Below are positions 41,601-49,024 of a DNA stretch of 64,000 bases, in pieces. The stretch comes from Streptomyces rimosus subsp. rimosus (GTDB lineage: Bacteria; Actinomycetota; Actinomycetes; Streptomycetales; Streptomycetaceae), in assembly GCF_000720725.1 (NCBI RefSeq), contig NZ_JOCQ01000030.1:1-64000 (forward strand), in the 5' to 3' direction. The number at the start of each line of letters is the position of its first letter. The stretch's first letter is position 1. Both the position numbers and the translations under genes were made by a program. The notes beneath the pieces are model-generated. The model had not been told where the DNA came from and did no database searches. It was given only the letters and a program-made list of their open reading frames with translations.

Positions 41601-43068
41601 CGTCCAGGGGGTGGTCGATGGGGGAGCCCCAGGTGTAGATGCCGTGCGCGGTGGCGGGGACGACGAGGGCGCGGTTGTCGGGGGTGTTCTCCTTGAGCCA
41701 GTCGGCGGTCCGTTCCCAGGCGGACGGCAGCTTCTTGAAGGCGCCGGGCTGGAGGACGGTGCCGTTGAGGTACGGCAGGGCCAGGGCGGGCAGTGTCAGC
41801 AGCGCGGCCACCAAGGGCACGTACTGCCGTCCGGGCACGCGCCGGGTGCCGCGCCGTTCGGCGGCCACGCCGAGGATGTGGGCGAGGCCGAAGGCGAGGG
41901 CCAGGGCCAGGCCGGGCTGGAACTTGTAGATGTTGCGGAACGGCCGCAGCCAGCCGTCCAGCCAGTCCTGCCACAGGCCGTGGAACGGGCCGCCCAGCGA
42001 ACCGGCGTACCCGGTCAGGCAGATACCGGCCACCACCAGGACGGTCAGCAGCAGCCAGCGCCGCTCCGGCACGTCCCGGCGGGCCAGCCCGGCCAGGCCC
42101 AGCGCGGCGGCCAGCGCCGTCCCGAGGACCGCGCCGGCCCCGGCCACCAGGGTCCAGCCGGCCGGCAGCCACGGTTCACCGAAGTTCAGGTAGCCGACCC
42201 AGTTGCCGGCGCCGCGCAGCAGCTCGGTCGCCGACATGGTGCCGGTCGTGGTGGTCGCCTGCTCGATGTACGGCATGAAGTTCTCGCCGTACACCCCGAG
42301 CAGCAGCAGCGGCACCGCCCACCACGCGGTCGCCAGGACGACGCCGGGAATCCACCACACCAGCAGTGACCTGCGCCGCGGCCCGGTGCGCGAGAGCACG
42401 TACAGCAGGACGGGCAGCAGCGAGGCCAGGGTCGAGGCCGCGTTGACGCCGCCCATGAACGGGATGAGCAGCGCGGAGCGGGTGGCGGCCAGGCGGGCCG
42501 GAGCGTGGTGGTTGGTGAGCGGCAGCAGGACCCACGGCAGCAGCGCGCCGGGCAGCGCCGCGGCGGACGTGGAGCCGATGAGCATGGTGAAGGTCGGCCA
42601 GAGCGCGTACGCGGCGGCGGCGAGCAGCCGGGTGGGCGGGGAGCCGACGCGCAGCCGCTCGGCCAGCCGCAGTGCGCCCCAGAACGCGGTGGTGACGATC
42701 AGCGACATCCACAGCCGCTCGGCGAGCCACACCGGCAGGTGCACCAGGTCGGCGAGGGCGTAGTACGGCAGGGACGGGAAGGCGTAGCCGACGTACTGGT
42801 CCGTGATGCCTCCGAAACCCGCCCGGTCGTGCCACAGCTGTCCCAGGTCGCTGAGGAACTTCCAGGGATCGGTGGTCACGCCCAGCTTGGTCTCGAAGGT
42901 CATCTTCCCGGAGGACGGCACCAGGAGGAGCACGAAGGTGAGGGCCCAGAACGCCAGCAGCCAGCGCCGGGAGCGCCGCGGGCCGGGCGGCGGCGCGCCC
43001 GGTGCGGACGCCGGGGTGCCCCCGGCGTCCGGCGAACCCGGTGAGCTGGACACGAGCGTCTGGGTCAT
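38623..43068 (-). CDS. AftD-like alpha-(1->3)-arabinofuranosyltransferase
   Basis: 1481 aa from ATG 43068, overlapping the upstream methyltransferase stop by 4 bases. N-terminal GT-C membrane part (residues ~34-460) with many helices, starting WLLAFWALTFVLLLVPSSGK, and the loop TTDPWKFLSDLGQLWHDRAGFG carrying acidic residues expected of a polyprenyl-phosphate-sugar transferase. Then a long extracellular region with two discoidin-like sugar-binding modules (VHAFDGDPNTGWAEGSAGD ~750; NLVDGDLTTAWIAGDQ ~970), more C-terminal helices (~1270-1400) and a Pro/Thr tail of repeated PPDATPPDG units. In mycobacteria AftD branches arabinan using decaprenyl-phosphoarabinose. Streptomyces lacks arabinogalactan as usually described, so the product here is unclear. 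Confidence 0.82.
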   Translation of the reverse strand: MTQTLVSSSPGSPDAGGTPASAPGAPPPGPRRSRRWLLAFWALTFVLLLVPSSGKMTFETKLGVTTDPWKFLSDLGQLWHDRAGFGGITDQYVGYAFPSLPYYALADLVHLPVWLAERLWMSLIVTTAFWGALRLAERLRVGSPPTRLLAAAAYALWPTFTMLIGSTSAAALPGALLPWVLLPLTNHHAPARLAATRSALLIPFMGGVNAASTLASLLPVLLYVLSRTGPRRRSLLVWWIPGVVLATAWWAVPLLLLGVYGENFMPYIEQATTTTGTMSATELLRGAGNWVGYLNFGEPWLPAGWTLVAGAGAVLGTALAAALGLAGLARRDVPERRWLLLTVLVVAGICLTGYAGSLGGPFHGLWQDWLDGWLRPFRNIYKFQPGLALALAFGLAHILGVAAERRGTRRVPGRQYVPLVAALLTLPALALPYLNGTVLQPGAFKKLPSAWERTADWLKENTPDNRALVVPATAHGIYTWGSPIDHPLDVLARSRWAQRDFVPFGTPGVRRALDAVEQALMSGSEVPGLRDFLGRAGLYDVVVRNDLDPDQIGYVPTQTVKRTLEASGYRRVAAFGPLTTDGKIAPGTPVQIQGLYPRQRAVEIYEPVDTPRPGPVTALPVADTAQVSGGPEALLPLSADPALRHRPAVLTGDNHPGVGTPPLQLTGDGLRRADTRFGLVNSNTSYTYTPTERNHPDSLQDPGREPRQILPTEGIAHQTTGVLRGAASVTASSSGNWLFHLPQYDPVHAFDGDPNTGWAEGSAGDPVGQWLRIGFTRPTYVPSTISLTPLPGDGMRAAPTSVLVQTDRGSVATPLLTNGRKQRVWAPGGTAKWLKITITASQTPRAGLSGAGFSEVSIPGVQVTRLLQLPADAEKSTSPAATYSLHRGSDPGGLSPVSAEVGLHRQFRTGTGGSYQVSGRAVAVPGPELDRLLDRAAPGKQNRITATADSTAFGSGPQLSPRNLVDGDLTTAWIAGDQATLHLRWSGKRSIDRIVLAAAGGVSTRPEEILVNSPDGAATTGVDENGWARFDPITTDRLDITISKVKDLTVHNPVVGEALQLPVGLSEVYVPALDDLRMPPPSAGDRFSLACGQGPPLAVDGTLHATKASGSVRDLTERRPVKVELCAGGARDGRLDLPSGQHRVEAGDQGPLALTDVTLSRGSAPAPATERRTVTARDWAGDRRTVQVGTGGAAYLQMYENANAGWRATLNGRELSPVRLDGWQQGFLIPAGESGMVRLTYEPSTTYDLGLFGGALGIALLIGSALVRRAPRTPPEPQAPPAPSWVLGAAALTVVVALAAGPYAVIVPLLALLARFRHGLLVPLALLAMVGAGITAALGAGESPADDEGPFSAVAQGLALLALAAAVVTVPGGKVRRGAHAGAGSGPEGEPALATAPAGSGAGGEPLGSEPDAGAREGEASTRKRRPLPPLPRRRRRTAPPDGPLPDATPPDGPPLDTTPPDATPPDPSDPSDRTGEEPTR

Positions 43069-43790
43069 GGCAACCGCCGCAGGATGAGAAGGAGGTTCCA
43101 GGTGGCTACTTCACGGACGCCCGGCAGGCGCGGGATCGTTTCGGCGAAGAACGGCGCGTACCGGGAGCGGGCCGTCACGATCCGTACGTCGTCGCGCGAG
43201 CGGATGTGCCGCAGGGTCGGGCCGACGTGCAGGGCGAAGAGGTTGTCGCCCAGGGTGTGCTTGGCGGTCCGGCCGGTGCGCCACCGGTAGAGCGCGCGGG
43301 CCCGTCCGGCGCCCAGGTAATGCCAGGGCGCCGTCTCGTGTCCACCCCACGGGGAGAGCCAGTTGGTGAACGAGAGGTAGATCAGGCCACCGGGCCGGGT
43401 GACCCGTACCAGTTCGCTCAGGAAGGTGCGCGGGTCCGCCACGTGCTCCAGGACGTTGGACGAGAAGCACACATCGGCGGCGCCGTCGGCCAGCGGGAGG
43501 AGATAGCCGTCGGCGAGCACCGCGCCCGGCGGGGTCCGGCCGCGGGCGGTCAGCTCGCGCCGGTCGGGCTCGAAGAGGTAGCCGTGCGCGCCGCGGCGCC
43601 GGAACTCCTCGGTGAAGTGCCCGCTGCCGCCGCCGATGTCCGCGACGACGCGCCCCTTCAGCGGTTCGTACCGTTCGATCTGGTCGGCGGCGTCCCGCGC
43701 GAGCAGGCCGTAACAGTGCTCGGGGTCGTGCTGTTCGCGCAGGAAGGCGCGGAAGAGGGTGAGTGATCTGCGCAGGGAAGGGTCCCGCAC
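43065..43790 (-). CDS. SAM-dependent class I methyltransferase
   Basis: 241 aa from GTG 43790, seven bases after the glycosyltransferase stop. Motif I VVADIGGGSGHFTEEFRRRG (residues ~48-67), acidic EPDRRE (~74), SSNVLEHVADPRTFLSELVRVTRPGG (~110-135), and the usual C-terminal cap. The DIGGGSGHFTEEF and SNVLEHVADP segments resemble methyltransferases beside mycobacterial arabinan and glycolipid genes. Likely acts on the lipid- or glycan-linked product handled by AftD and the GT4 enzyme. Start is inferred from position; no strong ribosome binding site is seen, consistent with coupling. Confidence 0.85.
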   Translation of the reverse strand: MRDPSLRRSLTLFRAFLREQHDPEHCYGLLARDAADQIERYEPLKGRVVADIGGGSGHFTEEFRRRGAHGYLFEPDRRELTARGRTPPGAVLADGYLLPLADGAADVCFSSNVLEHVADPRTFLSELVRVTRPGGLIYLSFTNWLSPWGGHETAPWHYLGAGRARALYRWRTGRTAKHTLGDNLFALHVGPTLRHIRSRDDVRIVTARSRYAPFFAETIPRLPGVREVATWNLLLILRRLP

Positions 43791-43797
43791 CTCAGCA

Positions 43798-45033
43798 TCA
43801 CCGCCCGGCGGGGAGGTCGAGGTGGGCCCGGTCGTACGACTCCGCCGCCACCGCGCGGAAGCTGCGGACCGTGGCGCTCCACCGGAACCGGGCGGCCCGG
43901 TGCGCCGCGGCGGTGCCCAGGGCGTGCCGGCGCGGGCCGCTGAGCGCGAGCGTGCACCAGTGTGCGGCGAAGGAGCTCTCGCCGCGCGCCAGCAGCCCGG
44001 TCGTCCCGTCGTCCACCGAGTCGCGCAGGCCCGGGATGTCGAAGCCGACCGTCGGGGTGTGCCGGGCGGCGGCCTCCATGACCACCAGGCCCCAGCCCTC
44101 GATCAGCGACGGGTGCAGCAACAGCCAGGCGCGGCAGAGCAGTTCGTGTTTGTCCTGTTCGCTGATCCGGCCGGTGAAATGCACATCGGGACCGGCCATG
44201 GCCGCCAGCCGCGCGCGCTCCGGACCGTCCCCGACGATCACCAGGCGGCCGCCGGTGACCGGCCGCACCCGCTCCCACAGGCGCAGCAGCAGATCGACGC
44301 GCTTGTACTCGACCAGCCGGCCCATGGCCAGGAACAGCGGCTCGGGCGACTCGGGGAGCAGCGGCCCCGGCTCTGCTACGCCGTTGTGCACCAGCCGGAT
44401 GCGGTCGCGCGCCACGCCGAGCCCGCGCAGCGCGGCGGCGGTTGAGCCGGACACCGCGACCATGAGGTTGCCGCGGTGGGTGCCGGCCAGCGCCCAGTGC
44501 TCCAGGCGGCGGCCGATCCGGGCGGCGGGCGCCGGGTAGCGCAGGCCCCACAGATCCGTGTGGACGTGGTTGACCAGGCACAGCGTCGGGCCGCGATGCC
44601 ACAGGGGAGCCAGGTACGGCATGCCGTTGCAGACCTCGACCAGCAGGTCGCAGGGGCCGACGTGGCGGGCGAGCCGGCGGCGGACGCGCAGGTAGTGTCC
44701 GGCGTCGCCGCCCGCGGAGACCACGCGGTAGCCGTGGTCGGACGCGGGGCCGCCGCACAGCAGGGTGACCTCGTGGCCGTGCGCGGTCAGGCCCTCGGCG
44801 ATGCGGTCCACGAGCAGTTCGGAGCCGCCGGCGGCGGGGTTGCCGAGGTCACGGCGGGCGAGGAAGACGATGCGGCGGGGGAGCGCGGGGGACCGGTGTG
44901 CGGACCGGTCGGGTGGGGGCCCGGCAGCGGGGGATGCCGGTGGTACGGAGGGTGCTCGCGGTGCGGGGGGTGCTGGCGGTGCGGTACGTGCGAGCGGTGC
45001 GGCGGACGAGGACGGTCGTACGTGCTGGGGCAT
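43798..45033 (-). CDS. Glycosyltransferase family 4
   Basis: 411 aa from ATG 45033. After a ~50-residue Pro/Ala-rich lead comes a GT-B enzyme: RRIVFLARRDLGNPAAGGSELLVDRIAEGL (residues ~53-82, acceptor domain), VAVSGSTAAALRGLGV (~190), LFLAMGRLVEYKRVDLLLRLW (~232) and the donor site HPSLIEGWGLVVMEAAARHTPTVG (~310-333, conserved Glu-x7-Glu). Transfers a sugar from a nucleotide donor to a cytoplasmic glycolipid intermediate. First of the tightly packed minus-strand run to the Trm112 gene, so it probably begins the operon; the DUF3068 gene lies 210 bases upstream. Confidence 0.87.
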   Translation of the reverse strand: MPQHVRPSSSAAPLARTAPPAPPAPRAPSVPPASPAAGPPPDRSAHRSPALPRRIVFLARRDLGNPAAGGSELLVDRIAEGLTAHGHEVTLLCGGPASDHGYRVVSAGGDAGHYLRVRRRLARHVGPCDLLVEVCNGMPYLAPLWHRGPTLCLVNHVHTDLWGLRYPAPAARIGRRLEHWALAGTHRGNLMVAVSGSTAAALRGLGVARDRIRLVHNGVAEPGPLLPESPEPLFLAMGRLVEYKRVDLLLRLWERVRPVTGGRLVIVGDGPERARLAAMAGPDVHFTGRISEQDKHELLCRAWLLLHPSLIEGWGLVVMEAAARHTPTVGFDIPGLRDSVDDGTTGLLARGESSFAAHWCTLALSGPRRHALGTAAAHRAARFRWSATVRSFRAVAAESYDRAHLDLPAGR

Positions 45034-45243
45034 GTGCGCTCCAACTCGTCTCAGGGTGCGGTACCAGTGGTGTGGGGGGACGTACTGCGTACTGAGCCGT
45101 GCGGACCTGCCGGCCGGGGGCGGCGTCGTGGGGACATCGGTGCGTGAGCTGGATAGTTTTCGCCGCCCTGTTCGATGCGGCTACTCACCGGCGTGACAAT
45201 TTCCGCGCCTCTTCGACCTGACGCCTCATCACTTCGCGCAGGA

Positions 45244-46191
45244 TCAGCTGAACCGCCGCCTCCCGCGTACCACCAGCACCACACCGAAGAGCGTCAATCC
45301 GCCGCCCGCCACCGCCGCCACGACCGGCGCCGTCTCGCCGACGCGCGCCAGCTTGGTGCTGTCCGCGTCCGCCAGCGCCACCTGCCTGCGCTGCGTCGCG
45401 GGCGTGAACTCCAGGCCGTCGGCGCGCAGCAGGGTCACCGCGTCGGTCCGCGCGCCGGGCGCCCGCAGCGTCTTGTGCGGGGAGATGGACGCGTTGATGA
45501 TCCGGCCGGTACGACGGTCGACGACCAGCTCGATACCGCTGTTCGCGTACCACTCCTCGGCCTGCACCTGGCCCTGCGCGGGCCGCCCCACCAGCCGCCC
45601 CGGCACCTGCCGGCTGCCCGTCCTGGTCGGCTCGACGGTCCCGGTGAAGCGATAGCCCTCGTAGCCCCGCACCCGCGCGGTGCCCGCGAAGCGGAGCGGG
45701 ACCGCGGCGCCCAGCGTGTTGTCCCACCAGCGGTATGTGCGGCGCTGCACATCGAAGGGGAACTTCAGGTACGCCTCCCCCTCGAAGCGGGTCGGCGCCT
45801 CCGCGCAGCAGTGCACCGGCGCGTTGGTGCGCCGGTCGGTCACCCAGCGCTCCACCGTCCACTGGAACGCCTTGCGCGGGTCCCGCAGCTCCAGCGTCAC
45901 CGGCGTGTCCACGGTCGTGGACACGTCCCACACGGCCCGCCCGCTGCGCTCGCTCTCCGCCACGTCGCCCAGCACATGCCGGGTGATGGTGATCTTCTGC
46001 TTGCTCCTGGTGCGCAGCGTTCCGGTGTCGAAGTAGCTGCCGGTGCCGGTGAAGACGGTGGTCACGTCGACGTCCACCGGGGTGCGCTGGGCGCGCGGCG
46101 CGACGTACCAGGCGAGCAGCGGCGCGAGCACCAGGAGGAAGACGCCGGCTCCGAGCAGGACCAGGGAAAAGGGCGAGGCGGTCTTACGCAT
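45244..46191 (-). CDS. DUF3068 family membrane-anchored protein
   Basis: 315 aa from ATG 46191. One hydrophobic helix at each end (SLVLLGAGVFLLVLAPLLAW, residues ~9-28, and VVAAVAGGGLTLFGVVLVV, ~290-308) with a large periplasm-facing domain between, including WDVSTTVDTPVTLELRDPRKAFQWTVERWVTD and YEGYRFTGTVEPTRTG. This is the actinobacterial DUF3068/PorA-like family, found next to envelope glycan genes. Function is not known. It precedes the GT4-AftD operon on the same strand and is probably part of the same envelope process. Confidence 0.85.
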   Translation of the reverse strand: MRKTASPFSLVLLGAGVFLLVLAPLLAWYVAPRAQRTPVDVDVTTVFTGTGSYFDTGTLRTRSKQKITITRHVLGDVAESERSGRAVWDVSTTVDTPVTLELRDPRKAFQWTVERWVTDRRTNAPVHCCAEAPTRFEGEAYLKFPFDVQRRTYRWWDNTLGAAVPLRFAGTARVRGYEGYRFTGTVEPTRTGSRQVPGRLVGRPAQGQVQAEEWYANSGIELVVDRRTGRIINASISPHKTLRAPGARTDAVTLLRADGLEFTPATQRRQVALADADSTKLARVGETAPVVAAVAGGGLTLFGVVLVVRGRRRFS

Positions 46192-46394
46192 ACGAGCACT
46201 CCTGAGGGCGGCGGGGGCAGTGCGCGTGCGGCGTGGCGGTGGTCCGGGGGAACGGGCGGGAACCGTAGGCGACTCCTTGACATGCCGTCAATGCCCCCAC
46301 ACACTCGGCAGGCACCGCGGCCGTCCGCGGACCGGGCCGGACCGGTGCGCCGCGCAACCCTCGACGTATCTGCCACGAAGGGGCTCGCCGCGCC

Positions 46395-46538
46395 ATGCAC
46401 AGACTGCTCGCCGCCGTACTGACCTCGCTGGCCGCCGCCGCCCTCGCCGTGGGCGCCGCCTTCGGCATCGTCGCCGCCCTCGACGCCACGCCGGAGCAGC
46501 CGAACGTGCCCCTGGTGACCTTCGGCCGGACGCCGTAA
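46395..46538 (+). CDS. DUF2613-like small membrane peptide
   Basis: 47 aa from ATG 46395 to TAA 46536-46538. One Ala-rich membrane helix (LLAAVLTSLAAAALAVGAAF, residues ~4-23), then a short outside segment IVAALDATPEQPNVPLVTFG. The pattern of a helix followed by a polar tail with Asn-Pro is that of the DUF2613 family, tiny actinobacterial proteins of unknown role. GAAGGGG about ten bases upstream may be its ribosome binding site. Thirteen bases separate it from the PucR-like gene, whose AAGGAGG overlaps this stop, so the two are a probable operon. Confidence 0.65.
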   Translation: MHRLLAAVLTSLAAAALAVGAAFGIVAALDATPEQPNVPLVTFGRTP

Positions 46539-46551
46539 GGAGGGCTCCGGC

Positions 46552-47787
46552 GTGGTGGAGACCGTCCGCTCGGCGTGGCGCGACGTACCCCCGGCGCAGG
46601 TACGGGAGTTCGCCGCCCGCGCCCTCGACGAGGTCCCGGCGCTCGCCCAGCGGATTCTGGCCGAGATCCGCCGCGAGTACCCGCAACTGCCGCTCGCGCT
46701 GGACGAGTACGGCGAGCCGCGCGCCCTGACCGGCATCCGCCAGTCCCTGGAGCACTTCGTCCAGCACATGTCCGCCGGCCTGGACCTGCCGCACGTCCAC
46801 CCGCGCATCTTCCAGGAGTTCGGCCGCGGCGCGGGCATCCAGGGGCGCAGCCTGGACGCCCTCCAGGCGATCTACCGGCTGGGCGTACGGCTGGCCTGGC
46901 GGCGCCTGGCCGAGATCGGCCAGCAGGTGGCGATCCCGGCCCCCGCCATGTACGAACTGGCCGAATCCGGCTTCGAGTACCTGGACGGGCTGGTGGCCGA
47001 ATCCGTACGCGGCTTCGCCGAGGCGGCGGCCCGCCAGGCGGGCGAGCGGCTGCGGCACCAACGGCGGCTCATGGAGCAGCTGTTCGCCGCCGGCCCCCGC
47101 GCGCACACGGCGACCGCGCTCACGGACCGCGCCGCCCGGATCGGCTGGACGCTGCCCGAACGGGTCGCCGTGGCCGTACTGCTGCGCCCGGCCCGCGAAT
47201 CCGTCGCCCCCGCCGTCAGTACGGACGTCCTCCTGGACATGGAGTGCGAACGGCCCCGCGTGGTCGTGCCGGAACCGGACGCCGCCGGGCGCCGGGAACT
47301 GCTCCAGCGCGCCACGGCCGGGTGGTCGGGCGCGCTCGGCCCCGCCGTACCTCTGGCCGACGCGGCCAAGTCCCTGCGCTGGGCGAGCGCCGCCGTCGAC
47401 CTGATGGAACGCGGCCTGCTGCCCGCCGGACAGCTGCTGCACTGCACCGAGCACACCGAGGCGCTGGTCCTGCTGCCGCCGGAGGAGCTGATCGAGGACC
47501 TGACCCGGCGGCGGCTGGAACCCCTGGCGCACTGCGGCCCCACCCACGGGCGCCGGCTGGCCGAGACCCTGCTGGCCTGGCTGGAGACGCGCGGCGGCGC
47601 GCCCGAGGTGGCCGCCCGGCTCGGCGTCCACCCGCAGACCGTGCGCTACCGGCTGCGCCAGATACGGGAACTGTGGGGCGACGAGGTGGACGACCCGGAC
47701 CGCCGCTTCGAACTGGAACTGGTGCTGCGGGCCCGGCGGCTGCGCGGCGAACTCAGCGTGCCGGGCCGCCCTTCCTGCCCTCGTTGA
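46552..47787 (+). CDS. PucR/CdaR-type helix-turn-helix regulator
   Basis: 411 aa from GTG 46552, with AAGGAGG starting at the previous stop. The N-terminal ~170 residues are helical (QSLEHFVQHMSAGLDLPH, LDALQAIYRLGVRLAWRRL), the middle is a divergent GGDEF-like sensory region, and the C terminus is the PucR HTH: AETLLAWLETRGGAPEVAARLGVHPQTVRYRLRQIRELWG (residues ~343-382). Such proteins regulate purine or other catabolic genes. No metabolic target lies beside it; its convergent neighbour is the GntR-TetR regulator, overlapping by 35 bases. Confidence 0.85.
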   Translation: MVETVRSAWRDVPPAQVREFAARALDEVPALAQRILAEIRREYPQLPLALDEYGEPRALTGIRQSLEHFVQHMSAGLDLPHVHPRIFQEFGRGAGIQGRSLDALQAIYRLGVRLAWRRLAEIGQQVAIPAPAMYELAESGFEYLDGLVAESVRGFAEAAARQAGERLRHQRRLMEQLFAAGPRAHTATALTDRAARIGWTLPERVAVAVLLRPARESVAPAVSTDVLLDMECERPRVVVPEPDAAGRRELLQRATAGWSGALGPAVPLADAAKSLRWASAAVDLMERGLLPAGQLLHCTEHTEALVLLPPEELIEDLTRRRLEPLAHCGPTHGRRLAETLLAWLETRGGAPEVAARLGVHPQTVRYRLRQIRELWGDEVDDPDRRFELELVLRARRLRGELSVPGRPSCPR

Positions 47788-48865
47788 ACAGCTCGAAGCC
47801 GTCCAGCAGCCGGGCCAGGCCGAACTCGAACATCGCGTCGAGGGTCAGCATCCCCGCGTCGTCGATGTCGGTGATCCCCGCGTACATGGGGAACGCACCG
47901 GAACCGATGATCCGCTCGTACTCCGGCTCGTGCGACGCCATCCACTGCTCCTGGTCCATGCCGGTGTGCTGCTCGGCCTCCAGGTCCTCCTCCAGGGCGA
48001 CCGCCGTGCCGCGTACGTGATTGACCAGCGTCAGGGCCAGCCGCAGCTTGGTCAGCGGGTCGAACTGCGTGACCGTGCCCATCGTCCACTCGATGACGAC
48101 CATCGCGTGCGGCATCGGCTGCGGGCGGGTGAGCGACAGGTACTGGGCCACCCAGGGATGCCGCTGGTACAGCTTCCACTGGAGACGTGCCCCGGCCTCC
48201 ATCCGCGCGCGCCAGTGCCGGGGCGCCGGGTCCGGCAGTTCGATGTCCGCGAAAGTGGCGTCGGCCATCAGCATGACCAGCTCGTCCTTGTTCGCCACAT
48301 GGCGGTAGAGCGCCATCGAGGAGACGCCGAAGTCGGCGGCGATACGGCGCATCGACAGCGCGCGCAGCCCCTCGGCGTCGGCGATCCGGATGCCGGCCCG
48401 GATGATGCGGGTGCGGTTCAGGCTGGGGGGCTGGGGGGAGGGAGGAGTGGAGAGGTGGGTGGAGAGGTGGGTGGGCGAACGGTCGGAGGGGTGGTCGTGA
48501 GTGGCCGGGGGGTGCCGGCGGTCGTTGCTGGGGCCGGTGCCGGTGTGCGTCCGGGGCGCGGTCCCGTCGTCCATCCGGGGTGCGGTCCCGCCATCCATCC
48601 GGGGTGCGGTCCCGCCGTCCGTCCGTACCCCGGTGGCGGCGACCACCGTTCCCACGCCTGGCACGGCCCGCACCACCCCCTCCTGGCGCAGCGTCGTCAG
48701 CACCTTGGTCGCGGTCGCCATCGCCACACCCCACTCCTTGGTGATCCGCCGCGTCGAGGGCACGCGGTCACCCTCGGTCAGCTCCCCACGGTCGATCCGC
48801 CGCCGGATCTCCGCGACGATCCGGCGGTACGGGGGAGGGGGCTGGGTCGGGGTCGGGTGGTCCAT
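47753..48865 (-). CDS. GntR-TetR fusion transcriptional regulator
   Basis: 370 aa from ATG 48865 with GGAGGAAG upstream. N-terminal GntR winged helix (RRIVAEIRRRIDRGELTEGDRVPSTRRITKEWGVAMATATKVL, residues ~14-60), then a repeat linker of units MDGGTAPR (~85-108) plus a Thr/His/Ser-rich stretch, and a full TetR protein: RAGIRIADAEGLRALSMRRIAADFGVSSMALYRHVANKDEL (~158-198) with a TetR_C ligand-binding domain. Two DNA-binding modules in one chain suggest it can bind two site types or bridge operators. It is divergent from the DHA2 exporter, so it probably represses it and senses its substrate. Confidence 0.85.
   Translation of the reverse strand: MDHPTPTQPPPPYRRIVAEIRRRIDRGELTEGDRVPSTRRITKEWGVAMATATKVLTTLRQEGVVRAVPGVGTVVAATGVRTDGGTAPRMDGGTAPRMDDGTAPRTHTGTGPSNDRRHPPATHDHPSDRSPTHLSTHLSTPPSPQPPSLNRTRIIRAGIRIADAEGLRALSMRRIAADFGVSSMALYRHVANKDELVMLMADATFADIELPDPAPRHWRARMEAGARLQWKLYQRHPWVAQYLSLTRPQPMPHAMVVIEWTMGTVTQFDPLTKLRLALTLVNHVRGTAVALEEDLEAEQHTGMDQEQWMASHEPEYERIIGSGAFPMYAGITDIDDAGMLTLDAMFEFGLARLLDGFELFNEGRKGGPAR
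48560..48626. repeat. Short in-frame tandem repeats coding for the GntR-TetR linker
   Basis: About three copies of a 24-base unit (GGTGCGGTCCCGCCATCCAT-type) encode repeated MDGGTAPR in the linker. A second small repeat (GGTGGGTGGAGA-type, near 48447-48475) encodes the THLSTHLST stretch. Confidence 0.75.
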
Positions 48866-48880
48866 GGCGGCTTCCTCCGT

Positions 48881-48952
48881 ACTAGTGCACCAGGCGGTTG
48901 TGAGCGGAGCAGAGGCACTCAGGCGCAGGTGGGACTTCTCAACTGCACTAGT
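48881..48952. promoter_or_regulatory. Widely spaced inverted repeat, operator of the GntR-TetR regulator
   Basis: ACTAGTGCA at 48881-48889 and its exact complement TGCACTAGT at 48944-48952 flank 54 bases between the divergent regulator and exporter genes. The left copy lies 16 bases before the regulator start and the right copy about 37 bases upstream of the exporter -35. Confidence 0.55.
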
Positions 48953-48988
48953 GTGATGCACCTCTGCTGGTCAGCTGCTCCATAGTGT

Positions 48989-49017
48989 TTGTGGTGTAAG
49001 CGTGCACTGTCTACCTT
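48989..49017 (+). promoter_or_regulatory. Promoter of the DHA2 exporter, leaderless
   Basis: TTGTGG (48989-48994), 17-base spacer and TACCTT (49012-49017) form a reasonable promoter. The transcript would begin 7-8 bases later, at the ATG 49025. No ribosome binding site precedes the ATG (CTTCCTTCTC). Confidence 0.55.
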
Positions 49018-49024
49018 CCTTCTC

